From contig NZ_JAUZEE010000004.1 in NCBI RefSeq assembly GCF_030705305.1, positions 310,001 to 374,000 on the forward strand: 64,000 nt of DNA, given 5' to 3'. The notes under the pieces were generated by a model. It was not told the origin of the DNA. It did not search any database and was given only the letters and a program-made list of their open reading frames with translations. This stretch comes from Leptothrix discophora. Lineage in GTDB: Bacteria; Pseudomonadota; Gammaproteobacteria; Burkholderiales; Burkholderiaceae_C. Shown here piece after piece: positions 19,493 through 28,928 of this stretch (position 1 is its first letter; every line of letters starts with the position of its first letter). The position numbers and the translations under genes are program-made.

Positions 19493-22400
19493 TCAGAGGA
19501 CCGCCTGCTCCACGCGGAAGACGTTGAAGTACGACTCGGGCGACGTCATGCCCCCGCTGTCGACGACCGGGTGCGGGGTCGTCAGCGTGTGGGCGCCGAG
19601 GTGGACAAGGTGCGTGCCCTCATCACCGGGGGTCGAGGTCCAGTAGCCGGCGCCGTCGGCACCGGGAAGAGGCCAGTCGGCCGGTACCCCGGTGACAGCG
19701 GCCCAGTCGTCGGACGAGAGCAGGCGCGCGCTGCGACCATCGGCCAGCGTCAGCATGCTGTTGACGCTCAGGCTGCTGATGTACGCGGTGCGGTCCTCTG
19801 CGCCGATGGCGCCGTCCCGGTTGACGTCCAGTACGTAGTCTTCGTACCCGTCGCCATGCCGCGACAGGATCAGCTGGGCGCTCGAGGCCGGCGTTCGGGT
19901 GTTGTTGGCGTACTCGATCGCTGCGGCCAGCCCCAGCGCCAGATCGGACTCGACCGGCGCCGTGGCGACCGACGTGCGCTGGGTCACCTCGCCGCGCAGG
20001 TCGGTGAACCGCACACCCACGGCGAGGGCGTGATGCAGGTCGGCATCCGTCACCTCGTAGGTGCGACCGACGGCGGCCGGACCGATCGGCACGCCGTCGC
20101 GCAGCCAGGTGTAGGCCATGCCGGCCTGTCCGCCGGCGATGCCGTCCGGGTCGGCCAGCGTGTTGCTGATGGTCAGGTTGTTGCCGACACGGGCCATGCC
20201 CTGCACGCCGATGTCGCCTGTGGCGGGCTTGTTCGGCACCAGCACCGACAGCGCCAGCTCACGACTCGGATCGGGCGTCGTGTCGTCTCCATCGGTGGCG
20301 GTGACGGTCAACACGTCACGGCCCATCTGCGCCTCGGGCCGCGGGAGCACGCCGTCGTCGGGCGTGTACGTCAGTGTGTCCAGCAGCGACTGCATCTGTG
20401 CCTGCGTGCCGGCAAAGGACAGGCTGCTGCCTCCCTGGCCGGTGACGACGGGCAGCACGTCCTCCGGCGAGGCGGCGGTCGGCAGCGTGACCTTCAGTGC
20501 GCCGTGCTGCACCGACACCGTCACGCCACGCAGCGCCCCGACACCGACGTCGACGTCGCTGACCCGGATGCCCGTCAGCGAGCTGGTCTTGCCGGTCTCC
20601 AGGCCGTTCGGCGCGGCGGGCAAGCCGATGACGGGCGCATCGCCGACGCTGGCCACATGAAGTGCCACGGTGGCCTTGGACTCGTGGCCATCGGCATCAC
20701 GGGCGACCAGCGTCAGCTCACCGTCGCCGTGGGCCTGCACCAGGTCGGCATAGGTCAGGGTCGCGAGCGATTCGTGCAGCGTCTGGGCATTGCCCGTCAA
20801 GGTCAGCGCGGAACCGCTGAGCGTGCTGCCGGCATGCCGCACCGTCAGGGTGCCGCGTCCGACCGACAGGCTCAGGCTGGCGAGGGCACTGGCGCTGCCG
20901 TCCGGATCAGCGTCGGACAGGGTGATCTGGCCGGTGCCCAGCGGGCTGGTGACGACATCCTCCAGGGTCGAGATGCCGCCCTCGACCAGGGCCTGCGAGA
21001 GCTGGATCTCCGGCGCCACCACCGGCCGCGGCGTGACCCCGACGGTGTAGGAACGACTGATCGTCAGGCCCTCGAGGTCGGTGGTGACGATCCGCACGGT
21101 GTCGCTGGTGTCGCCGGGGTTGAGCGCGTGGTAGTCCCCGTCGGCGGTGTAGTGCAGGGTCGCCAGCGCGGCCTGGATGTCGACCAGCGCCCCGGACATC
21201 GTCAGCTCGGCGCTGTCAAGGCCCGCGAGTTCTGCCTGGCCGCTGCCTTTCGTTGCCGTCAGCGTGCCGTGGCCAACGCTGACGACGGTGCGCAGCGATG
21301 CGCTGTCGACGTCGTCGACCCGGATGCCGGTGAGAATTTCAGAACGTCCGGCGACATACGTGCTGGCGCCATTGGCGGGCACGGTCAGCACCGGCGCGTC
21401 GTTGACGGCGTCGACGGCGAGGACCCATTCCCTGCGGTCGGTCTTGCCGGTCAGGTCCCGGGCCGTGACCACCAGCCGGTCTTCGCCGCTGGCATGGGAC
21501 GTGCCGATGTAGCTGAGGGTCGCCAGCGCCGCATTCACCTGTGCGGTCGTGCCGGTCAGGGTCAAGGTGGCGCTGTCGTTGCCAATGGCGTGGGCACCGC
21601 CGGAAAGGTCCGCCTTCAGCAGGCCGCGGCCCACGCTCAGCTCGACGCGATCGAAGGCGCTGTCGCTGCCAGGAAGGTCGGCATCGCGCACCGACAGGGC
21701 GGTCGGGCCGCTGTTGGCGGCGGTGGCGCGCAGCGGCAGACGGGTGTCTTCCAGCACACGCAGCACAGGCCCGGCATCGGCCCAGGCATCGGGCGCGACG
21801 AGCACCGGCGCAGCCGCCGTGTCGACACTCAGGCGGATCGATGCGGCCGCGTTGGCATTGCCTCCCAACGTGTCGAACACGGCGCCATTGCGCACCGTGA
21901 TGCGGGCCTCGGCCAAGGTGCTGCTGGCCGGCGTGAACACGGCGGTCCAGGCGAGGCCGCCGCCGTCCACCGGACGCAGGTCAGAAAGAGAGCCAACGGC
22001 CGCGCCGCCATAAACAGCGATGTCGGCCAGGGTGAAGTCGGTCACCGGCTCCGACATCCTGAAGGTCAGCAGCGCCTGGGTCGACGCCTCGCGACCGGCC
22101 AGTCCGACCTTGGTGGCATCGCTCGTGATAGACACCACCGGCGGGGTGACGTCGGAGACACCGGACAGTTCAAAGTGACTCGCCTGGCTGGCGTTGCCGT
22201 AACGGTCCACATAGGCACCGGCTGGCGCGTCGAGGGTGAAGTTCGTGATGCCGGTCGCGTCGGCGGTCAGTGTCACGCTGGCCTGCCAGACGGTGCGGTT
22301 GTCCAGTTGCACCGGCACGATGGCGGACAGCTCGCCCAGCTTGGCGTGGACGCGGTCGTCGGTTCGCTTGAGGAGGTCCAGCGTGAACGTGCCCGTCCGG

Positions 22401-25400
22401 GGCTCCTCGTCAAAGGTCAGCAGCAAGCGGGTCTCGGCACCCGGATTGAGGACAAACACGTCCGAGGAAATGGTCAGGCCGGGGCCGGTGCGATCCAGCG
22501 TGATGCCGCCGTTGGGCACGCCACCGACGGCACTGGCCGCACCGCTCTTGCCGGCGTAGACCTGATAGGCCATCAGGTGGGCATAGCTGCCCTCGGTCGG
22601 TGCCGCCAGGCTCAAGACCGGCCGGTTCGCGACGACCGCGGGCAGGTCGCCGGCCGCGCTGCCCAGGCGAACGTCGCCATCGTCGAGCTGGCCATTGAGG
22701 TTGCGATCGTCGAAGACCACGACGCGGGCACCGGGGACATGGCTGGATGCCGTCAAGTCGAAGTGGATCTGGCTGGCGTTGCCGTAGGTCTGGTCGGCCT
22801 TGAGGGAAATGCCCAGCGGACCGGGCTCGTTCGGGCTGATGCGCACAGACCGGGCCAGCGCCGAGGCCTCGTCGGCCAGGACACCGGACGAGCTCTCCTG
22901 GACCACCCGAAGGTTCTCGTAGACACCTTCGGACAGCGCATTCACGGCGGCGACGCTGACCGACCGGTAGTTGGTGGAGATGGTCGAGCGACCCAGTTCG
23001 ACGTCGACGCCACGGTCCAGCCTGCCGTTGCCGTTGACGTCCCGGAACAGGATGGCGGTGTTGTTGTTCTCGCCACCCTTGAAGTTGAAGGTCGGCGTGG
23101 CGATGTAGGTGTAGTAGTCCCGAGGCGCAAGGCCTGCACCGGCGACGCTGAGGCGGTCCATCGCCTCATCGAACTCGAGGTCGGTCAGCTGACCGGGCCG
23201 GTCGGTGGAGATGACCAGCTCCGGCACCTCGCTCGAGCCACGCACCCGCTTGGTGGGACTGACATTGCCGGCCGCGTCGATCTGGACGACCTTCAGATTC
23301 TTGTAGGTGCCGTCGGCAAGCACCTGGCCGGCATTGAGCGACAGCACGCCACGCGCCGAGGCGGCACCCACGTCGCCCAGGACCACCCGGCCCAGCTCGA
23401 CGTTGCCTGACAAGGTGTCGGACTCCTGCTCATCGTTGAACAGGACGACGGTCGCGCCGCCCTCGCCCTCCACGGCAAAGTTCGGCGTGTTCTCGCCGGT
23501 CTTGCCATCACCGACCTTGCCGGTGTCGGATCCCGCGTCCAGCACGGCGGAGACCACCGAGACCGGCGCCAGCGTGTCGATGCGCAGCGGCGCAGCCGCA
23601 GAAGCAGCCACGGCCTGCGTGGCGAGGCCGGCGTCGTTGCCAGCCACGTCGGTCAGGCGGGCCGCGCCGAGCGACAGGGCAGACGCATCGATGGACAGTC
23701 CAGGGCTGTTGTCCTGTCGGCCGACGGTGTATTCGAAGGTCAGCTCGCGGGTGCCCGAACCTGAGACCAGGAGAGCCGACACGACGGTCGTGGCGTTCAG
23801 CCGCAGCGACACGTGCGGTCCGACGGCCTGGGGGTCGGTGGCAGCCTCGACATGGACCGCACGCTCGAAGGTCGCGGTGATGCGGACCTTGCTCCCGACC
23901 GTCAGGTAGCCGCTCTCGGGAGCGGTCGTGGCGATCGTCAGCACGGGCGCGGCCACGATCTGGCTGATCACCTGCAGAGGCTGCATGTTGAAGGCCGGGC
24001 TGTCATTGCCGGCGGCATCGGTGGTCACCGCCGTCAGCGCGTAGGTGCCGTCGGCCAGCGGGCGGTCGGGCGTCGTCAAGGCCAGATCCAGGTAGCCCTG
24101 GTCGGACGTCAGGACCAGGCCCGGCACGGTCACGCCTGTGCCCAGTCGCTTCAGCTGGCCGCGACCCTGGACGAACTCGCCGGGATCGAGCCGGCCGTCG
24201 CCGTTCGTGTCGACGAAGACGACCACCTGCGCGCCCGCCTCGCCGACGATGCGCACCGTGGGCACCGTCTGGCGCGTGATGCCATCGCCGGCGCTGATGC
24301 CGGTGTCGTCGAGTTCCAGCACGCGCGCCGATGGCTGGGCCGGCGCACGGGTGTCGACCAGCATGGAGATGCCGGGCGATGGGACGCTTTCATTGCCGGC
24401 ATCGTCGAAGGCGGTCGCCGTCAGTGTGTGGACCGTGCCCAGCGCATTGGTGTTCGCCAGCGCGCGCGTGGTCAGGACCCCGCGGCCGTTCTCGTCGAGC
24501 ACGACGCTGCCAACCGCCGCACCCAATGCGTCGGCAAGCACCACCCGCGAGAGGGCTTCACCCGCCACGTCGAAGACCAGCACATCCTTGCCGGTGATGT
24601 TGTCGCCGATGGCACCGGTGTTGGAGGCTGCCTGCAGGGTCAGCGACGGCGCGACCGGCGCCAGGGCGTCGACGCCCTGGCCCGTGGCATCCAGCGTCGT
24701 GTCGACCAACAGGCTGAAGGCCCGGGTCAGCAAGCCCCCGGACACGTCGCGGATGGAGGTGCTGCCACCGCTCGTGACCAACGCCGAACGGCCGACGGAA
24801 ATCTCGCCCTCCAGTTCGGATGCCTTGGTGACCAGGTAACCGAACACCAGCTCGTTGCCGCCGTTGGCGGCGACCGGATCGACCAGGATCGCCTCGACGG
24901 TCTTGGTGCCGACCTGGAACCTGAGCTTGGGCGCATAGGTGCGCACGTCGTCGACGCCGTTGGTGGTGACGTTCCACGCCACCTTGCTCGGCAACACGAC
25001 CTTCACGAGGATGGTCTCGCCGACGTGGTATCGCGTCGCGCCGGCCGTCTCGGGAGCGCTGACGATGGCCACCGGCGCGTGGTCGATCGCCAGGTCCACC
25101 GCAGGCAGCACGAAGTCGGGCTTCATGCCGGGACCGGGTTCGATGGTGAGCTTGAACCGGCTGATCTCGGCGGGCGCCCGGTCCGGACTCAGCAGCGTGC
25201 GGCCGTTGACGTCGGGCGCGAACTCGACAAGCGGCGCCTCTTCCTGGCCGGCGAGGTTGTCCCGGAAGACGGGCACCTTGAAGAGCAGGGGCAAGGTGGT
25301 CGACGCCGCGTCGTAGTCCGACGGCAACGTGTAGTTCACCGTGTAGTCCCGCGCACTGCCGGACGTGCCATCGGGATGGAAGCGCAGCGTGTAGTTGTCG

Positions 25401-26950
25401 CCGGCACGCGCACCCTTCGCCGGGGTGATGGCCACGGTCAGGCCGTCGGTCAGGCTGGTGTAGGCGATCACCCCGGCGGCATCGACCTGCTCGCCGATGG
25501 TCGAGCTGGCATTGTTGCGGCGGCGCAGGCTGACACTGGCCAGGTTGGCCTGGATGGCGGCTGACACGTCGGCGTCGGCGAAGTACGCGTTGCTGACCGT
25601 CTGCAGCAACAGGCTGGCGGCTGCATCGAGCGTCACCCCGCGGCCAACGGTCGCATCATCCTGAAGGTGCCGCGCGAGGTAGTCGATCACGCCGTCGAGA
25701 CCGGTCGTCTCTTGCCAGGTCGCCATCTTCGAGAGCACGGCCAGTGCCTTGCCGTAGGCATCCGGTGACGCGGTCCAGTCGGCGTTGACGGGCTTGGGCT
25801 GCGCGTTCTGGACCAAGGGGAAGCTGCCCAGCGAGGAGAACAGCGCGGCAACCGACTGATGGATCGCGGCGATGGTCTCGTCGGCCTTGGCGGCATCGGC
25901 GAACAGTTCCGGATGGGAGACCAACAAGCCGTCGATGTGGCGTGACGCCACGGTGGTCAGCGGCGTGACCGCGAGCGACATCGTCGAGCCGCTGACATGG
26001 GCCAGTTCGTTGGAAGCGACGGGCGCCTTGCTGATCCAGGCTGACAGCACCGTCGCGCCGAGGTCGGTGTCGTAGCCCGAGACCGGGTTGGTCTCGTCGT
26101 CGAAGTTCGCGGCGCTGCCGTTGTCGTCGTGCAGCTCGATCTTGAGTCGTGCGCCGGCGGCCAGCTTGCCGAACTGGGTGACCGTCACCTTGAGCTCGCC
26201 CGTGAGCGGGTTGGCCACGAGCACGTTGGCCGGATCGATGACCTGCCGCTGCCCGTCGGCATCGACGACCACGACCCGCAAGCCGGTCATCTCGCCCGCC
26301 ATGGGCAGGACGCGGAAGGTGAGGTAGTCCGGCGACGTCGGCGCGGGTGCAGGGGCGGGCGCAGGAGACTTCGCGCCGGACGCCAAGGCCAGCACACCCA
26401 CCGCAGCAGCCCCGAGCAGCAACGGCGTGCTCTCGTACCAGGCCGCATCGTCGCCACCCGCGCTGCCACCCGCGTCGCCGCCAGCCGGTGTCGCGGGCGG
26501 TCGCGGCGCAGGGCGCGGTGCCGCCGGTGGCAAGGCCTGCCGCAGCAGGTCCTCCCCGACGCTGCCTGGCGTGCCGAGTTCGGCTGCGGCCGGTGCCTGC
26601 GCCAGTTCGACCTTCAGCGCCGACGTGGCAGCGCCGAGGGTCGGTGCAGGGCCGGCGGTTTCGTCGGCGATGCCGTCGGGCATCGCTGCGGTTCCATCGT
26701 CCTCGCCGCCGAGGCGAGCCTCACGGTCGGACCCATGACCGGCCTTGGGATCGACCAGATCCGCGACCTCATCCGCGACCACGGCATCGACCACCGGAAG
26801 CGCATGCTCGGCGGGCTGCCTGACATCCACCGGATCCACATCGCCCTCTCGTCGCGTCCGCAACCGCGCCAGCAGACGGCGAGCCATTCCATCGTTCTGG
26901 ACGACCGGATCGGCTGCAACGGAAAACGCATTCGGCTTCTTGGATGACAT
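19493..26950 (-). CDS. Large Ig/cadherin-like surface protein with EF-hand-type loops and Lcl-like C-terminus
   Basis: 2485 residues from the ATG at 26950; an in-frame TTG lies four codons upstream and the Shine-Dalgarno is weak, so the start is uncertain. Parts: a charged N-terminus, a Pro/Ala/Gly linker (about 140-170), a hydrophobic segment TPLLLGAAAVGVLALASG (about 175-192, the same place as in the giant neighbour), a helical section, Ig-like domains with DDAGNES/DAAGNVS motifs, calcium-loop-like sequences (DTNGDGRLDPGEF, DVNGNGRLDRG, DDRNLNGQLDDGD), three cadherin/CSPG-like repeats (LSVGRGTLTV ... LTLTG ... ALATLTY), a dockerin-like loop DVNRDGAIGAEDR, and a final GYWTSTPGDEGTH, which resembles the YWTST motif of DUF1566/Lcl_C domains. 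Probably a calcium-stabilised secreted or cell-surface protein acting with the giant protein encoded 99 bp downstream. No RTX nonapeptide block was seen. Confidence 0.82.
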   Translation of the reverse strand: MSSKKPNAFSVAADPVVQNDGMARRLLARLRTRREGDVDPVDVRQPAEHALPVVDAVVADEVADLVDPKAGHGSDREARLGGEDDGTAAMPDGIADETAGPAPTLGAATSALKVELAQAPAAAELGTPGSVGEDLLRQALPPAAPRPAPRPPATPAGGDAGGSAGGDDAAWYESTPLLLGAAAVGVLALASGAKSPAPAPAPAPTSPDYLTFRVLPMAGEMTGLRVVVVDADGQRQVIDPANVLVANPLTGELKVTVTQFGKLAAGARLKIELHDDNGSAANFDDETNPVSGYDTDLGATVLSAWISKAPVASNELAHVSGSTMSLAVTPLTTVASRHIDGLLVSHPELFADAAKADETIAAIHQSVAALFSSLGSFPLVQNAQPKPVNADWTASPDAYGKALAVLSKMATWQETTGLDGVIDYLARHLQDDATVGRGVTLDAAASLLLQTVSNAYFADADVSAAIQANLASVSLRRRNNASSTIGEQVDAAGVIAYTSLTDGLTVAITPAKGARAGDNYTLRFHPDGTSGSARDYTVNYTLPSDYDAASTTLPLLFKVPVFRDNLAGQEEAPLVEFAPDVNGRTLLSPDRAPAEISRFKLTIEPGPGMKPDFVLPAVDLAIDHAPVAIVSAPETAGATRYHVGETILVKVVLPSKVAWNVTTNGVDDVRTYAPKLRFQVGTKTVEAILVDPVAANGGNELVFGYLVTKASELEGEISVGRSALVTSGGSTSIRDVSGGLLTRAFSLLVDTTLDATGQGVDALAPVAPSLTLQAASNTGAIGDNITGKDVLVFDVAGEALSRVVLADALGAAVGSVVLDENGRGVLTTRALANTNALGTVHTLTATAFDDAGNESVPSPGISMLVDTRAPAQPSARVLELDDTGISAGDGITRQTVPTVRIVGEAGAQVVVFVDTNGDGRLDPGEFVQGRGQLKRLGTGVTVPGLVLTSDQGYLDLALTTPDRPLADGTYALTAVTTDAAGNDSPAFNMQPLQVISQIVAAPVLTIATTAPESGYLTVGSKVRITATFERAVHVEAATDPQAVGPHVSLRLNATTVVSALLVSGSGTRELTFEYTVGRQDNSPGLSIDASALSLGAARLTDVAGNDAGLATQAVAASAAAPLRIDTLAPVSVVSAVLDAGSDTGKVGDGKTGENTPNFAVEGEGGATVVLFNDEQESDTLSGNVELGRVVLGDVGAASARGVLSLNAGQVLADGTYKNLKVVQIDAAGNVSPTKRVRGSSEVPELVISTDRPGQLTDLEFDEAMDRLSVAGAGLAPRDYYTYIATPTFNFKGGENNNTAILFRDVNGNGRLDRGVDVELGRSTISTNYRSVSVAAVNALSEGVYENLRVVQESSSGVLADEASALARSVRISPNEPGPLGISLKADQTYGNASQIHFDLTASSHVPGARVVVFDDRNLNGQLDDGDVRLGSAAGDLPAVVANRPVLSLAAPTEGSYAHLMAYQVYAGKSGAASAVGGVPNGGITLDRTGPGLTISSDVFVLNPGAETRLLLTFDEEPRTGTFTLDLLKRTDDRVHAKLGELSAIVPVQLDNRTVWQASVTLTADATGITNFTLDAPAGAYVDRYGNASQASHFELSGVSDVTPPVVSITSDATKVGLAGREASTQALLTFRMSEPVTDFTLADIAVYGGAAVGSLSDLRPVDGGGLAWTAVFTPASSTLAEARITVRNGAVFDTLGGNANAAASIRLSVDTAAAPVLVAPDAWADAGPVLRVLEDTRLPLRATAANSGPTALSVRDADLPGSDSAFDRVELSVGRGLLKADLSGGAHAIGNDSATLTLTGTTAQVNAALATLSYIGTSHASGEDRLVVTARDLTGKTDRREWVLAVDAVNDAPVLTVPANGASTYVAGRSEILTGIRVDDVDSASLRTVVSVGHGTLTATKGSGQAELAGLDSAELTMSGALVDIQAALATLHYTADGDYHALNPGDTSDTVRIVTTDLEGLTISRSYTVGVTPRPVVAPEIQLSQALVEGGISTLEDVVTSPLGTGQITLSDADPDGSASALASLSLSVGRGTLTVRHAGSTLSGSALTLTGNAQTLHESLATLTYADLVQAHGDGELTLVARDADGHESKATVALHVASVGDAPVIGLPAAPNGLETGKTSSLTGIRVSDVDVGVGALRGVTVSVQHGALKVTLPTAASPEDVLPVVTGQGGSSLSFAGTQAQMQSLLDTLTYTPDDGVLPRPEAQMGRDVLTVTATDGDDTTPDPSRELALSVLVPNKPATGDIGVQGMARVGNNLTISNTLADPDGIAGGQAGMAYTWLRDGVPIGPAAVGRTYEVTDADLHHALAVGVRFTDLRGEVTQRTSVATAPVESDLALGLAAAIEYANNTRTPASSAQLILSRHGDGYEDYVLDVNRDGAIGAEDRTAYISSLSVNSMLTLADGRSARLLSSDDWAAVTGVPADWPLPGADGAGYWTSTPGDEGTHLVHLGAHTLTTPHPVVDSGGMTSPESYFNVFRVEQAVL

Positions 26951-27112
26951 GGGTGACGGCAATCAGGGTGAGGACACCATGGCAAGTGGCATCGCATGGA
27001 TTCGGTGGGGACGCAGGCGAACCGTCGGAAGCCGCAGCTCCGGTCCAAGAGGCCTGCGGCCTCCATTCACGACGAGGTCGTCAGGAATGCCTGGGGAGAC
27101 TCGGGGGCTGAC

Positions 27113-28699
27113 TCAATCGACCCGCTGCTGGCGCAGCAGCTCTTCACTGAGGTCATCGAGCTTGCGGTTCAAGCCGGACAGCTCGTAGCGCGCGGCGAGG
27201 GTGTCGTTCTGGCTGGAGGCCTCGAGCCGGGCGATCATTTCCACGAGCTGCGGCTGGATGCGTTCGGCCAGCTCGCGCAAGCGGCCATCCAGTGCATGAA
27301 GCGTCAAGTTGGTCTCCAGCGTGTTGGCGCCGAGTCCGCCGATCAGCATGGTCTGCTCGCGAAGCTCGCGCGAGGTCTCGCCCACGCCGGCGAGCAGCGC
27401 CGCCAGATCCTGGTGCATGGCCGCACGGAGCTCGGCGTGGGTCTTCGTCAGATGTTGGCGCGACTGATCTGCCGACTCGCCGATGGCATCGCGCACGCTG
27501 ACCAGCTCGCGCACGGCGGAGTTGTTGTGGTCGGCGATGAACTTGGCCTGCATCGCGATGTCCGCAAGCGTTCCGGATCCGGACTGGATCGCGGCGGCGA
27601 CCTGGTTCTGCGACAGCTGCAGGTCGTCGAACTTGCGGGCCATGGTCTCGAGCCGCTGCGCCACAACGGAGGCGACCTTCTCGATGTGCGCGCGGGTCTC
27701 GTCGGAGCCAAGGCGCTTCTCGGCCAGCGCCGACATCGCCTGCATCGCGTCACTGGCCAGACGCATCTTCGAGGCCGCCACGAGGATGGCCTCGGTCTGG
27801 CGGGAGAGGTCACTGCGCAGGCCGGAGATCTCTTCGAGCTGCAAGCGGGCCAGACGCGTGTCGACGACGCCGTTGCCGCCGCCGTCCTGGCGAGCGGGAC
27901 GCCCGTGGAGGAGTTCCGCCACCTGCAGGAACGTCTTCTCTGCCGTGGCCACGGTCTCGGCCTGCAGCCTGCGCAACGTCAACATCTGCAAGCTGTTGAC
28001 CATGGAGCCACCGAGACCGAACAGCGAAGCGACGAACGCCTCACCCATCCCGCCCAACGGTCCGCTCATCTGCAGGAAGAAGCGCGACATCGTGTCGGCC
28101 GAATCGGCATTGCCGACGCCGGAGAACAGGCCGATCAGGCTGGCCACTTCCTTGAGCGTGACGATCAGGCCGAGGAAGGTTCCGAACAGGCCCAGGCCGA
28201 TCAGCGTGCTGGCGATGTGACCAGGCACCAGCGTGCGGCGTCCGACGGCCAGTTCGAACTCGTGCACCTTGGTGCTCAGGATCTCGGCATCGAGGCCATC
28301 CCCACGGGAGCGTTCGGCGCGCAGCACCCCGAAGAGCTGCAGGACATCACGGCCGATGCCCGATCTGGCGAGCGCATGGCCCAGAGCCGTGCGCTGGATA
28401 TCGAACGGTGACCCCGCCTTGTCGACCATGGCGCCCCGCAGATCACGCATGGCCTTGCTGTCCGCAGCCAGTCGCACCGCATGGACGATGGCAAGCCCCT
28501 GACCGAGGCACGTCATCACAAGGATGAAGATGGCAAAGGCCGGGTTCGCCGATCCGTTGACCAAGGCAACGATGCGATCGAACAACCAGACCATGCCGAT
28601 CAGGTAGGCCACCGTGACGGCAACGCAGGCCACGAGCGACCAGGGACGCTCGATTCCGCCACTCGCCGGAATCGACGTCGACGTTCTGGGAAGACTCAT
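27113..28699 (-). CDS. MotA/TolQ/ExbB-family proton channel protein with long helical tail
   Basis: 528 residues from the ATG at 28699, chosen because AAGGAG lies 6 nt upstream; an upstream in-frame extension has no such site. Four hydrophobic segments are visible: about 21-45, 55-77, 160-182 (STLIGLGLFGTFLGLIV) and 215-238 (GEAFVASLFGLGGSMVNSL). The last two carry the Gly-rich pattern of MotA/TolQ/ExbB pore helices. Residues about 240-528 form a long Ala/Leu/Glu/Gln-rich tail likely to be coiled coil. The family forms proton channels in the inner membrane that power flagella, TonB/Tol systems, Salmonella SiiAB and Zorya defence. Its place directly upstream of two huge Ig-repeat proteins favours a role in adhesin export or control. 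No MotB/ExbD-like partner is in the window. Confidence 0.85.
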   Translation of the reverse strand: MSLPRTSTSIPASGGIERPWSLVACVAVTVAYLIGMVWLFDRIVALVNGSANPAFAIFILVMTCLGQGLAIVHAVRLAADSKAMRDLRGAMVDKAGSPFDIQRTALGHALARSGIGRDVLQLFGVLRAERSRGDGLDAEILSTKVHEFELAVGRRTLVPGHIASTLIGLGLFGTFLGLIVTLKEVASLIGLFSGVGNADSADTMSRFFLQMSGPLGGMGEAFVASLFGLGGSMVNSLQMLTLRRLQAETVATAEKTFLQVAELLHGRPARQDGGGNGVVDTRLARLQLEEISGLRSDLSRQTEAILVAASKMRLASDAMQAMSALAEKRLGSDETRAHIEKVASVVAQRLETMARKFDDLQLSQNQVAAAIQSGSGTLADIAMQAKFIADHNNSAVRELVSVRDAIGESADQSRQHLTKTHAELRAAMHQDLAALLAGVGETSRELREQTMLIGGLGANTLETNLTLHALDGRLRELAERIQPQLVEMIARLEASSQNDTLAARYELSGLNRKLDDLSEELLRQQRVD

Positions 28700-28928
28700 G
28701 AATGCTCCTTGTTGGGCGCCCCCGCAGGGACAGATGGGACGCGGATGCGGGCAGGGCCCGGCGTGTTGACCGGAAGTCACGTGGCGCACGGACATCCGGT
28801 CACAGGCATGAGCACGAGTTTCTGAAACGACCGGAACTGCAACAACTACAGCAATCGGCCATTCCTGATGTCGGACCTACTCAGATGAGGCAGTGACGGC
28901 CTGGTCTGGGGGTCGGGCCCGATGACTT

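Noticed and set aside
19412-23410. Plus-strand open frame of about 1330 codons opposite the second surface protein
   Set aside because: Same antisense artefact. The minus frame has Ig and cadherin-like domains; the plus frame shows no recognisable pattern.
27113-28699. ZorA of a Zorya anti-phage system
   Set aside because: The long-tailed MotA-like protein fits ZorA in outline, but no ZorB, ZorC/D or ZorE-like gene is nearby and the neighbours are adhesins and cyclic di-GMP proteins.
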